Shown piece by piece: positions 1 through 6,603 of a DNA stretch of 8,649 nt. The position numbers and the translations under genes are program-made. Numbering within the stretch: the stretch's first letter is position 1; the number at the start of each line of letters is the position of its first letter. Origin of the DNA: Thermoplasmatota archaeon (GTDB taxonomy: Archaea > Thermoplasmatota > E2 > DHVEG-1). Where the stretch lies: assembly GCA_030612095.1 (NCBI GenBank), contig JAUWOO010000078.1, positions 1 to 8,649 on the forward strand, given 5' to 3'. The notes under the pieces were generated by a model, which saw only the letters and a program-made list of their open reading frames with translations, had not been told where the DNA came from and did not search any database.

Positions 1-549
1 TTTATGGGTGATTCAACATTCTTTCATTCTGGAATTCCGCCGATCATCAACGCCGTACATCATAGCCATGATGTGGTTATAACGGTCTTAGATAATCGAA
101 CCACTGCGATGACTGGGCATCAACCCCATCCTGGTACTGACTTTGATGGTATGGGGCGACCTGCGAGAAGAATCAAGGTTGAAGATGTTGTAAAAGGATG
201 TGGGGTTGAACACATCGAAATTACAGATCCCAATAATATTAAGGAGACTACTGAGGCATTTAAACGAGCAATTAAGTTCAAAGGACCTTCTGTTGTAGTT
301 AGTAAAGCGCCATGTATTTTACTGGAGAACAGAGCGAAACGAAAAGCCGGAGAAAAAATACCTGTTTATACAATCGATCAAGAGAAATGTAAAAAATGCA
401 AAATCTGCATTGGTAAATTTGGGTGCCCTGCATTTTACTATGCCGAAGATGACAGCATTCACATCGATGAGCAACAGTGTAATGGATGTGGTAATTGCGT
501 TCTGGTTTGTCCATTTGATGCCATTTCCAAGAAAAAGGAGATGAAATAA
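1..549 (+). CDS. iorA: Indolepyruvate:ferredoxin oxidoreductase, alpha subunit (C-terminal part)
   Basis: This is the 3' end of a gene that begins before the window; the frame is open from base 1, so the ATG at position 4 is internal. IorA carries thiamine pyrophosphate and iron-sulfur clusters and, with IorB, oxidatively decarboxylates aryl pyruvates (from aromatic amino acid transamination) to aryl-acetyl-CoA, reducing ferredoxin in the cytoplasm. Counting from the ATG at 4, the TPP-binding region is visible as GDSTFFHSG near residue 2 and LDNRTTAMTGHQPHPGT near residues 29-45, both very typical of IorA. The C-terminal ferredoxin domain has two four-cysteine sets: C129, C132, C135, C141 and C159, C162, C165, C169, each ending in CP. 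The wider spacing of the first set (five residues before the last Cys) fits IorA as I recall it. Full-length IorA is about 600 residues or more, so roughly two thirds is missing upstream. The stop codon abuts the iorB start. Confidence 0.95.
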   Translation, partial: FMGDSTFFHSGIPPIINAVHHSHDVVITVLDNRTTAMTGHQPHPGTDFDGMGRPARRIKVEDVVKGCGVEHIEITDPNNIKETTEAFKRAIKFKGPSVVVSKAPCILLENRAKRKAGEKIPVYTIDQEKCKKCKICIGKFGCPAFYYAEDDSIHIDEQQCNGCGNCVLVCPFDAISKKKEMK

Positions 550-1143
550 ATGAGCGACAAAATCAGTATAGTTTTAACAGGAGTGGGCGGTCAGGGCGTT
601 ATAACTGCAGCAAACATACTAGGAAAAGCAGCTGTTAATGCAAAAGTAAATGTCTACGCATCTGAGGTTCATGGAATGGCACAACGAGGCGGATCTGTCA
701 GTTGTACGGTTAGAATGGGTGATATATTTGGGCCCTTGGTTGCGAGTGGAACAGCAGATGCAATAATCAGTATGGAACCTTCAGAAGCACTGCGATATAT
801 TCAATATGCGAATAAGGAAACAAAGGTTGTGACTGATATCAACCCGGTTATTCCATTCACAGTTGCAGTAGGTGGGGAGAAATATCCAGATTTAGATGAT
901 ATATTTAAGGAGATAAACTCCCGTTCTAAGTTATACAAAATGGATGCTTTGAACATAGCAAAAGAATCTGGTGCTATTATCACGAAAAATATTGTAATGC
1001 TTGGAGCCCTTGCTGCAACTGATGTTTTACCATTTAAATCAGAGATTCTTTTAAAGACGATTCTCGATAACGTCCCTGCAAAATATAAAGAGATAAACAA
1101 AAGGGCATTTGAGAGTGGTATGAAAGCTATTAAAAAGTCCTAA
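550..1143 (+). CDS. iorB: Indolepyruvate:ferredoxin oxidoreductase, beta subunit
   Basis: IorB is the smaller subunit (197 residues, normal for the family) of the cytoplasmic IorAB enzyme that converts aryl pyruvates to aryl-acetyl-CoA with ferredoxin as acceptor. It corresponds to the gamma-type domain of 2-oxoacid:ferredoxin oxidoreductases. The N-terminal glycine-rich motif GVGGQGV lies at residues 11-17, followed by the hallmark EVHGMAQRGGSVSCTVRMG at about 39-57 and the IFGPLVASGTADAIISMEP stretch after it. The ATG follows the iorA stop with no gap, and a GGAG at 537-540 inside the iorA end gives a 9-nt spacing, so the two subunits should be translationally coupled at a 1:1 ratio. Nothing unusual is seen in the frame. 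Confidence 0.96.
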   Translation: MSDKISIVLTGVGGQGVITAANILGKAAVNAKVNVYASEVHGMAQRGGSVSCTVRMGDIFGPLVASGTADAIISMEPSEALRYIQYANKETKVVTDINPVIPFTVAVGGEKYPDLDDIFKEINSRSKLYKMDALNIAKESGAIITKNIVMLGALAATDVLPFKSEILLKTILDNVPAKYKEINKRAFESGMKAIKKS

Positions 1144-1162
1144 ATTCTAAGTCTTTTGTTAA

Positions 1163-2041
1163 ATGAACAGTAAAACGTACATATCTTTACTACTTGTTCT
1201 TGTTGGTTTAGTATGGGCAGGTTCTTTTGTTGCAGTGAGGATAACCGTTGAGGAGATATCCCCTGTTGATTTGGGTTTTCTAAGATTTCTTGTTGCTACG
1301 CCTTTTATGGTTTTAATCCTGCTTTTAAGTAAGAAAGAAACTCGACTGCCTGTCAAGGATTTTTTGTCCTTATCTGTTTTAGGATTAACCGGGGTGACAC
1401 TTCTATATATATTTCAGTTTATTGGGATTGAGCAGACTACTGCATCTACTGCTGCGGTTTTAATTAACACAAACGTTATTTTTGTCGTAATATTGTCTGC
1501 AACTTTTTTAAAAGAAACTTTTTCATTCAAAAAATCAGTAGGAATTGCCTTTTCCTTTTTCGGAGTACTCGTCGTTATCTTTGCACAGATGACAAATGAA
1601 AGTATAGTATTTAGTAATGTTTTCTTAATCGGCTGTATCTTTATGATCCTCTCGGCTCTTTGCTGGGCGATCTATTCGATTGTAGGGAAAAAACTTCTTG
1701 ATAAATACGATCCATTCACGGTCACAACATATGCATTCATTCTCGGAACAATTTTTTTCTTGCCCGTTGTTCTGCCTGACATAACAGATGTTGTCCAAAA
1801 CATTTCATTTAATGGTTGGATTGCAATTCTATACCTTGCACTGATATGTTCCGTATTCGGATATGTTGCTTGGTATTATGCTTTATCCAAGATTGAAGCT
1901 GGCAGGGCCGTGGTTTTCTTAAATCTCATACCACTTTTTACAATTGTAATATCTTTTTTTACAGGCGAGATACCTACTTTCTTATTTCTAATCGGCGCTA
2001 GTCTTATAATCTATGGAGTATATCTAACACAAAAAAGTTAA
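1163..2041 (+). CDS. EamA/DMT-superfamily transporter (10 TM)
   Basis: This is an integral membrane protein of 292 residues with about ten hydrophobic segments arranged as two EamA repeats (roughly residues 5-140 and 150-290), the normal size and design of drug/metabolite transporters. Supporting stretches are WAGSFVAVR near residue 18, the Arg-containing LGFLRFLVATPF near 37-48, and in the second half FGYVAWYYALSKIEAGRA followed by a long hydrophobic run. The substrate cannot be told from sequence; relatives export amino acids, nucleosides or other small metabolites. The gene begins 19 nt after iorB, so it may be cotranscribed, and export of an aromatic metabolite is possible but only inferred from position. 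No clear Shine-Dalgarno precedes the ATG. Confidence 0.88.
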   Translation: MNSKTYISLLLVLVGLVWAGSFVAVRITVEEISPVDLGFLRFLVATPFMVLILLLSKKETRLPVKDFLSLSVLGLTGVTLLYIFQFIGIEQTTASTAAVLINTNVIFVVILSATFLKETFSFKKSVGIAFSFFGVLVVIFAQMTNESIVFSNVFLIGCIFMILSALCWAIYSIVGKKLLDKYDPFTVTTYAFILGTIFFLPVVLPDITDVVQNISFNGWIAILYLALICSVFGYVAWYYALSKIEAGRAVVFLNLIPLFTIVISFFTGEIPTFLFLIGASLIIYGVYLTQKS

Positions 2042-2062
2042 AATTTGATATGCGAGGGAAAC

Positions 2063-3127
2063 ATGTTCTGTGTAGATTGCGGTAAAGAATTAAAAATATT
2101 TCGAGATGGTGCATGTATTGATTGCTATCTTAAGAATCACAGTTTCTCTAAAAGCCCAGAGATCATAGATATTTTTGTATGTTCCCACTGTGGTGCATAT
2201 AAATACAAAAATACATGGGTTACTGATTTATTTGGTGAGATACTCAAGCGGGTAATTAAAAATTCTTTTTACATTAGTAACGAGCTGAGCAGTGTAGACA
2301 TTACTACAAGCTATGGTGAGGAAAAAGAAAGAATAGAATGTAAAGTAACCATCTCAGGTCTTATAGATGATGTTAAGATAGATGAAGATCACGAGATATT
2401 GGTCCGAGTGAGGAAAACAGTCTGTGATGTTTGCTCTAAACGATACGGGGGGTATCATGAAGCAGTTATTCAGATACGGGCAGATAAAAGAAAACTATCA
2501 AAAGACGAAATCGTTGTAATTCAATCCGCTGTTGAAGCGCTTGTTGAAAGCATGCAGAATAAAGGCAATCGCGCTCTATTTATAACTGATAGTAAGGAGG
2601 AACACGGCGGGCTTGATTTTTATATCAGTGACAAAGGATCTGCTATAACAATTACAAAAAAAGTCCAGGGAAAGTATGGTGGATCTATCAAGCAATCATC
2701 AAAAAATATTGGTATGAAAGATAGCAGACAAGTATATAGAATGACATATCTTTTAAGATTACCTTCATTTAGAAAGGGTGATTTTATCTCTTATGGGGGG
2801 TCGTTTTTCCGTATTTCTTCGATTTCTGGAAACAAGGTCCGTGTTTTCGAAATCACTAGTTGGATGAAGAAAGTTTTTGATGTAAATGCTCTCGAAAAAG
2901 CAAGTATACTTGGCGGGGAAGAGCTAATAAGGGATATGATTTTGATTAGCCAAACAGAAGATGAGGTGCAGATCATGGACCCAAAAACTTATAGAACATT
3001 TGATGTGAGAAAACCAGAAAACATTACTTTTGAATCAAAGATGGTTAGAATAGTTGGACTGGATGACGAACCTTATTTACTTCCTGAAGAAAATTCAGAT
3101 CCAGAAAATAACACAAAGGCTAAATAG
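2063..3127 (+). CDS. nmd3: Archaeal NMD3-family protein
   Basis: This is a homologue of NMD3 (COG1499), which in eukaryotes binds the large ribosomal subunit and acts as its nuclear export adaptor. The archaeal role is presumably in late large-subunit maturation or quality control, which is inference. Numbering from the ATG at 2063 (354 residues), paired CxxC motifs lie at C3/C6, C18/C21, C40/C43 and C121/C124, giving two zinc sites. CSKRYGGYHEAVIQIR from residue 124 is a clear family signature, and a C-terminal beta-rich part includes KGDFISYGGSFFRI. I prefer ATG 2063 over the in-frame TTG at 2045: GAGGGA at 2054-2059 lies just upstream and the protein then begins MFCVDCGKE, as in relatives. 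The gene ends with tandem TAG TAA. It starts 21 nt after the transporter, so it may share its transcript. Confidence 0.9.
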   Translation: MFCVDCGKELKIFRDGACIDCYLKNHSFSKSPEIIDIFVCSHCGAYKYKNTWVTDLFGEILKRVIKNSFYISNELSSVDITTSYGEEKERIECKVTISGLIDDVKIDEDHEILVRVRKTVCDVCSKRYGGYHEAVIQIRADKRKLSKDEIVVIQSAVEALVESMQNKGNRALFITDSKEEHGGLDFYISDKGSAITITKKVQGKYGGSIKQSSKNIGMKDSRQVYRMTYLLRLPSFRKGDFISYGGSFFRISSISGNKVRVFEITSWMKKVFDVNALEKASILGGEELIRDMILISQTEDEVQIMDPKTYRTFDVRKPENITFESKMVRIVGLDDEPYLLPEENSDPENNTKAK

Positions 3128-3174
3128 TAAAAAATATCTTACTAGCGATAATCATTTAGAAATAATTTGGTAGT

Positions 3175-3180
3175 GAGGTG
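3175..3180 (+). promoter_or_regulatory. Ribosome binding site of the DUF4870-like gene
   Basis: GAGGTG ends 7 nt before the ATG at 3188. It is a good match to the archaeal anti-Shine-Dalgarno and selects this start over the overlapping frame that begins with ATG at 3178. Confidence 0.6.
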
Positions 3181-3187
3181 AATAAAT

Positions 3188-3577
3188 ATGGCAAAAGGAA
3201 AATCATCTATGAATTTGGAGGAGAATGTAGCTGGTCTTGTATGTTATCTGGGGCTATGGGTTACTGGAATAATATTCTTTTTGATGGAAAAGGAGAACAA
3301 AACGGTAAGATTTCATGCAATGCAGTCAATCATAGCTTTCATTCCACTAAATATAATTGGTTATCTCTGTTGGTACATCGGGAAACCAAAATGGGGTGGT
3401 TATTATGGTGGTGTTTACGGATGGAACATTGATCCAGGCATTCCTGCGTTAATGTGGTTATCTTATATAATATTTGCAATTACAGGACTATTGTGTCTCA
3501 TTCTGATGTTTAAAGCATACCAAGGAGAAAAATTCAAACTACCTGTGATTGGAGATATCGCTGAGAAACACGCATAA
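3188..3577 (+). CDS. Tic20/DUF4870-like small membrane protein
   Basis: This 129-residue protein is predicted to sit in the cell membrane. It begins with the LEENVAGLVCYLG stretch seen in DUF4870/Tic20-like proteins, followed by a first TM helix (about 12-32), the charged loop MEKENKTVRFHAMQS, a second helix (about 47-63), a Gly/Trp/Tyr-rich loop (GGYYGGVYGW, about 71-80) and a third helix (about 87-108). The end is polar and includes KLPVIGDIAEKHA. The order 'xVRFHAxQS' then TM and a closing 'KLPxIGDxAE' is the pattern I associate with this family. The biochemical role is unknown; the name Tic20-like reflects fold similarity to a plastid import component and does not imply protein import. 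It is a separate gene with its own Shine-Dalgarno, 60 nt after nmd3, and a T-rich stretch follows it. Confidence 0.75.
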   Translation: MAKGKSSMNLEENVAGLVCYLGLWVTGIIFFLMEKENKTVRFHAMQSIIAFIPLNIIGYLCWYIGKPKWGGYYGGVYGWNIDPGIPALMWLSYIIFAITGLLCLILMFKAYQGEKFKLPVIGDIAEKHA

Positions 3578-3587
3578 ACTCAGCAAG

Positions 3588-3605
3588 TCTCTCTTTTTCT
3601 TTTTT
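3588..3605 (+). terminator. Oligo-T terminator after the DUF4870-like gene
   Basis: A pyrimidine run with T5 and T6 tracts starts 11 nt after the stop codon and has no hairpin. This fits factor-independent archaeal termination at U-rich sequence. It would end the transcript of the small membrane protein, and perhaps of the iorAB-EamA-nmd3 group. Confidence 0.5.
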
Positions 3606-3685
3606 GAAATTTTATCGTGGATATAATACAGGAAATAATGTTGTGACTCTTTCTGCTTTATCGGCACGAAACAATCCATCGCAAT

Positions 3686-3697
3686 CTTTTTTATCAG
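3686..3697 (+). promoter_or_regulatory. Possible TATA box for truA
   Basis: CTTTTTTATCAG is centred about 27 nt before the truA ATG. If used, the mRNA would be leaderless or nearly so, which agrees with the absence of any Shine-Dalgarno before position 3719. The match is weak. Confidence 0.3.
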
Positions 3698-3718
3698 ATT
3701 AGTAAATGCCCAGATAAG

Positions 3719-4474
3719 ATGCGTGTAGCAGTTAAATTCGCATATGATGGAAGAGAATTTCATGGTTATGCTAGGCAACCACAGCTAGAAACTATTGAAG
3801 GAAAGATAGTAAAAGCGCTCATAAAACATGGTTTCATAGAGGATACCAATGAATCGCATTTCCGATCTGCTAGTAGAACCGATAAGGGTGTATCGGCTCT
3901 TTGTAATATAATTGCATTTGATACGGATATTTCTAAAAAATATATTTTGCAGATTTTGTCCAATGAATTTACAGATATTGTGGTCTATGGAATTAGGGAT
4001 GTTGTGCCAGATTTTAACCCGCGATATGCAAAACTACGGCGGTATCGATATTACACCAATGGGGATAATATTGATTCAGAAAGGGCGATGTCAACAGCAA
4101 ATGCATTCACTGGTGAACATGACTTTGGTAATTTCGCACGAATAGAATCATTTAGAAATCCAGTTAGAAGTATTGATAATATAGTTTTTACCAGGAATGG
4201 AAATTTTTTAGTTATAGATTTTTACGCTCAAACATTTCTCTGGCACCAGATTAGAAGAGTTGTCTCGGCAATTATAAAAGTAGAAAAAGGAAAAATTGAA
4301 AAGAAGGACATCATAGACGCCTTGGAGAATCCCAACAAAAAAGTGGATTTTGGTTTGGCCCCTGCTGAACCACTAATTCTGAAAGATATTGTTTATGATT
4401 TTGACTTTGAGTATGGTAATGCTTTGATGAAAAAGATAAAGGAGTTTGAAAATAAAATAATTAAAAATATTTAG
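3719..4474 (+). CDS. truA: tRNA pseudouridine synthase A
   Basis: TruA converts uridines at positions 38-40 of the tRNA anticodon arm to pseudouridine in the cytoplasm. The 251-residue length fits the family. Key motifs are FAYDGREFHGYARQP at residues 7-21, the catalytic motif SRTDKGVSA at 52-60 with the expected nucleophile D55, the FNPRYAKLRRYRYY stretch around residues 99-112, and FLWHQIRRVVSAIIKV near residues 178-193, which carries the conserved F-x-x-x-QIRR core. All key residues are present. The ATG lacks a Shine-Dalgarno, so leaderless translation is likely. The gene converges with the ABC permease gene on the other strand and their stop codons overlap, so neither has a separate 3' intergenic region here. 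Confidence 0.95.
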   Translation: MRVAVKFAYDGREFHGYARQPQLETIEGKIVKALIKHGFIEDTNESHFRSASRTDKGVSALCNIIAFDTDISKKYILQILSNEFTDIVVYGIRDVVPDFNPRYAKLRRYRYYTNGDNIDSERAMSTANAFTGEHDFGNFARIESFRNPVRSIDNIVFTRNGNFLVIDFYAQTFLWHQIRRVVSAIIKVEKGKIEKKDIIDALENPNKKVDFGLAPAEPLILKDIVYDFDFEYGNALMKKIKEFENKIIKNI

Positions 4475-5307
4475 ATATCTCTTTTATAGAATCTCCAATA
4501 AGATAGAGATAGAAATCCTATAATCCAGATAAATAATATTAAAACCATTAACCCACTTGTGTAAAATTCTGGATATTGCAACTGTGGGGTAGCCATGGCA
4601 GTGGGCATGCTCCCAAAGCTTAGAGTAACGAGTGTGGAATATACTGTCATCGGGTTGACAAGTTGTACTGCATAGTACCACTCTGGAGCATTACCTGACA
4701 TTATATCTGTAATTGATGCACCTGCAAATGCAATTCCTAAAAGAATCACAGGTAGTATCATATTAAAAAAGAACCATAGAAATATTGCTCCGCCTAGTGC
4801 AGCTGAACGTTTTTTAAATAACGTTGAGAAAAACAATGCAACAGTTAAGTATACAATGCCCATCAGGATAGTTGCACCAATAAAAACTAGATATTCGACA
4901 TAGTTAACATCTGGTACCATAATTCCAATTACAATCCCAGCTAAGCCAAAACCAACTAGAATAGTAAACGATAATACTCCGCCTAATCCTAAAAATTTAC
5001 CAAGGATTATCTCCATTCTTTTGACAGGTAGAGAAATAAGCGTGTTCATAGATCCATTTTCAATTTCTTTAACTATTGCCGCATATCCTAGCATTAAAGC
5101 AATTATTGGAACTAATAATTGCACAATGCTCATCATTAAAGCAACTGTCATTCCCAGACCTTGCCATTCATCTGAAAAGATTGATCCCAATGCAGACATA
5201 GCAATGGTTAATATTGCAAAAATAATAGTTATAACAATGATCCATAGATTTCTAACATTATCCATCATTTCTTTTTTTGCGATAAAATAAATTGAGTTTA
5301 AATCCAT
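4471..5307 (-). CDS. ABC-2 type transporter permease (NosY-like)
   Basis: This is the membrane partner of the ATPase encoded just upstream. The 278-residue protein has six hydrophobic segments at about residues 21-41, 57-79, 105-130, 139-160, 171-197 and 251-272. After the second segment comes KEIENGSMNTLISLPVKRMEIILGK (residues 80-104, given here only as the family's E..GS...L.SLPV.R..I..GK pattern), which is characteristic of ABC-2 export permeases. Size and sequence feel recall NosY-type permeases, but no copper or nitrous oxide genes are visible, so the substrate is unknown. The start at 5307 is supported by GGAGGG at 5320-5315, inside the last codons of the ATPase gene; the gap between genes is 3 nt, so translation is probably coupled. 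The stop overlaps the truA stop by 4 nt. Confidence 0.88.
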   Translation of the reverse strand: MDLNSIYFIAKKEMMDNVRNLWIIVITIIFAILTIAMSALGSIFSDEWQGLGMTVALMMSIVQLLVPIIALMLGYAAIVKEIENGSMNTLISLPVKRMEIILGKFLGLGGVLSFTILVGFGLAGIVIGIMVPDVNYVEYLVFIGATILMGIVYLTVALFFSTLFKKRSAALGGAIFLWFFFNMILPVILLGIAFAGASITDIMSGNAPEWYYAVQLVNPMTVYSTLVTLSFGSMPTAMATPQLQYPEFYTSGLMVLILFIWIIGFLSLSYWRFYKRDI

Positions 5308-5310
5308 ATT

Positions 5311-6372
5311 TTATCCCTCCGTGAATTTCATGAATACTTCTTCAAGTGAAGGTTCCATTGTTTGAATATTTAAAATATTGCCACCTGCTTTTTCCGCAGC
5401 TAAAATAATTTTTGATTTCGCTCTTGGATTACAAATAACATGCAACATCACACCAAGAACATCTACTTTTTCAACACCTTCTAATTTTTTAACCGAGTTT
5501 ATAATCTCATCTGATACTTTTTCTAATTCCATGACAAGTTTAGGCTTCAAATTAAGTCTATCTCTTAGATTTTCTAAGGTGTCTTCTGCCACCAGAACAC
5601 CTTTATTAATAATTCCAACACTGTCACATACTGCTTGGACTTCTGCAAGTATGTGTGATGATACAAAAACAGAGGATCCTTTATTTTTCATCTCCCTAAT
5701 TTTATCACGTATAAGTGCCACTCCTCTAGGATCAAGCCCACCTGACGGTTCATCAAGTATAAGAATTGGTGGGTTTCCAAGTAATGCTTGCGCCATCCCA
5801 AGCCTTTGCTGCATTCCTTTTGAAAATTTACCGACTTTTTTGTTAACAGCATCTTCAAGTCCCATTTCTATAATGAGTGGTTTACATTCTGTTTTTGGAA
5901 CGTTTTTCATTTCTGCATAAAAATGCATGTTTTGTAATGCTGTAAGATTATTATAAAATGCGACTTTTTCAGGTAGATATCCAACGTGTTTTTTTGCTTG
6001 TTTTTCATCTTCCTTAATGTCAATTCCATTGATTTTTATTTGACCCGTGTCTGTTTGAATAAGTCCCAATATTGCTTTTATAGCTGTTGTTTTTCCCGCT
6101 CCATTTGGTCCAAGAAAGCCAAATATTTCTCCAGATTTAACATTAAATGAAACATTATCTACTGCCTTGAAATTATTGTACTTTTTGGTAAGATTATTTA
6201 CCTCTATTGTAAAAGAATCAGTTGTTGTTTTTGATTCTGTATTCTCTATTGGAAATGTAAAAACGCCTTTTGAGTTGCATTTTGGGCATATGATCTGGGT
6301 CTTTTCCCCAGGCTTACCCGTAATCGTTGTTTCATTTTTGCATTTAGGGCATTTAACGGTTTTTGAAGTCAT
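5311..6372 (-). CDS. ABC transporter ATP-binding protein with N-terminal zinc ribbon
   Basis: This cytoplasmic ATPase drives the ABC-2 permease encoded immediately downstream. Of 353 residues, the first 40 form a zinc ribbon with CPKC at C8/C11 and C29/C32, followed by a short linker and a full nucleotide-binding domain. Walker A is GPNGAGKT at 88-95, the ABC signature is FSKGMQQRL at 183-191, Walker B is LILDEP at 204-209 with catalytic E208, the D-loop GLDP is at 212-215 and the switch His is H240. The Q-loop position reads YLPE with E135 in place of Gln, common in ABC-2/NosF-type ATPases. A C-terminal domain ends in LEEVFMKFTEG, typical of this branch. The start is set by GGAG at 6384-6381, 8 nt from the ATG, with a TATA-like element farther up. 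The zinc ribbon is an addition to the usual roughly 300-residue ATPase and may sense metal, bind a partner or nucleic acid; its role is unknown. Confidence 0.92.
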   Translation of the reverse strand: MTSKTVKCPKCKNETTITGKPGEKTQIICPKCNSKGVFTFPIENTESKTTTDSFTIEVNNLTKKYNNFKAVDNVSFNVKSGEIFGFLGPNGAGKTTAIKAILGLIQTDTGQIKINGIDIKEDEKQAKKHVGYLPEKVAFYNNLTALQNMHFYAEMKNVPKTECKPLIIEMGLEDAVNKKVGKFSKGMQQRLGMAQALLGNPPILILDEPSGGLDPRGVALIRDKIREMKNKGSSVFVSSHILAEVQAVCDSVGIINKGVLVAEDTLENLRDRLNLKPKLVMELEKVSDEIINSVKKLEGVEKVDVLGVMLHVICNPRAKSKIILAAEKAGGNILNIQTMEPSLEEVFMKFTEG

Positions 6373-6403
6373 TTATTTCGCTCCGTTCTGCCGATAAATG
6401 ATA

Positions 6404-6416
6404 AGATATATATTTA
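6404..6416 (-). promoter_or_regulatory. TATA-like promoter of the ABC transporter operon
   Basis: Read on the minus strand this is TAAATATATATCT. Transcription would start about 25 nt downstream, close to the GGAG at 6384-6381, leaving a very short leader before the ATPase start. It is the best TATA candidate upstream of the gene pair. Confidence 0.45.
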
Positions 6417-6510
6417 GTCTTATTGATGCTTTTTTATAGTCGATCTGAAAGATATAATGATATTGAACTGAAATCAAAATAATGTATTTTTTCGGGAAAC
6501 ATGCTTAATC

Positions 6511-6524
6511 AAATTTATAAATTT
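6511..6524. repeat. 14-bp perfect palindrome in the divergent intergenic region
   Basis: AAATTTATAAATTT is its own reverse complement. It lies about 25 bp upstream of the TATA candidate for the rhodanese gene. It could be an operator, or only a chance product of very AT-rich promoter DNA. The rest of the 6373-6603 gap shows no gene or RNA that I can recognise. Confidence 0.4.
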
Positions 6525-6539
6525 ATATTTGTGAAAAGA

Positions 6540-6547
6540 TTTATAAG
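6540..6547 (+). promoter_or_regulatory. TATA-like box for the secreted rhodanese gene
   Basis: TTTATAAG would place the transcript start near 6570 and give a leader of about 34 nt containing GAGGGG at 6591-6596, 7 nt before the ATG at 6604. A second candidate, TTTATATG near 6558, would give a shorter leader. Which one is used cannot be decided from sequence. Confidence 0.45.
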
Positions 6548-6603
6548 TTAACAATTGTTTATATGATAGAATAATCTATGAATATGGATTGAGGGGCATT
6601 GAA

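Noticed and set aside
2045..2062. TTG start adding six residues to NMD3
   Set aside because: ATG 2063 has GAGGGA just upstream and begins at the first zinc-binding CxxC as in the family.
3178..3432. Plus-strand 84-codon frame overlapping the DUF4870-like gene
   Set aside because: It lacks the well-spaced Shine-Dalgarno, and the 3188 frame gives a coherent three-TM protein with family motifs.
3539..3778. Minus-strand 79-codon frame across the gap between the DUF4870-like gene and truA
   Set aside because: It overlaps both neighbours at their ends, has an unnatural composition and lies largely on the oligo-T terminator region.
5378..5920. Long 180-codon plus-strand frame opposite the ABC ATPase
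   Set aside because: The opposite strand encodes an unambiguous ABC ATPase with all motifs; this frame is a Ser/Thr-rich antisense shadow without a recognisable domain.
6589..6603. TTG start adding five residues to the rhodanese protein
   Set aside because: The TTG overlaps the GAGGGG that serves as ribosome binding site for ATG 6604.
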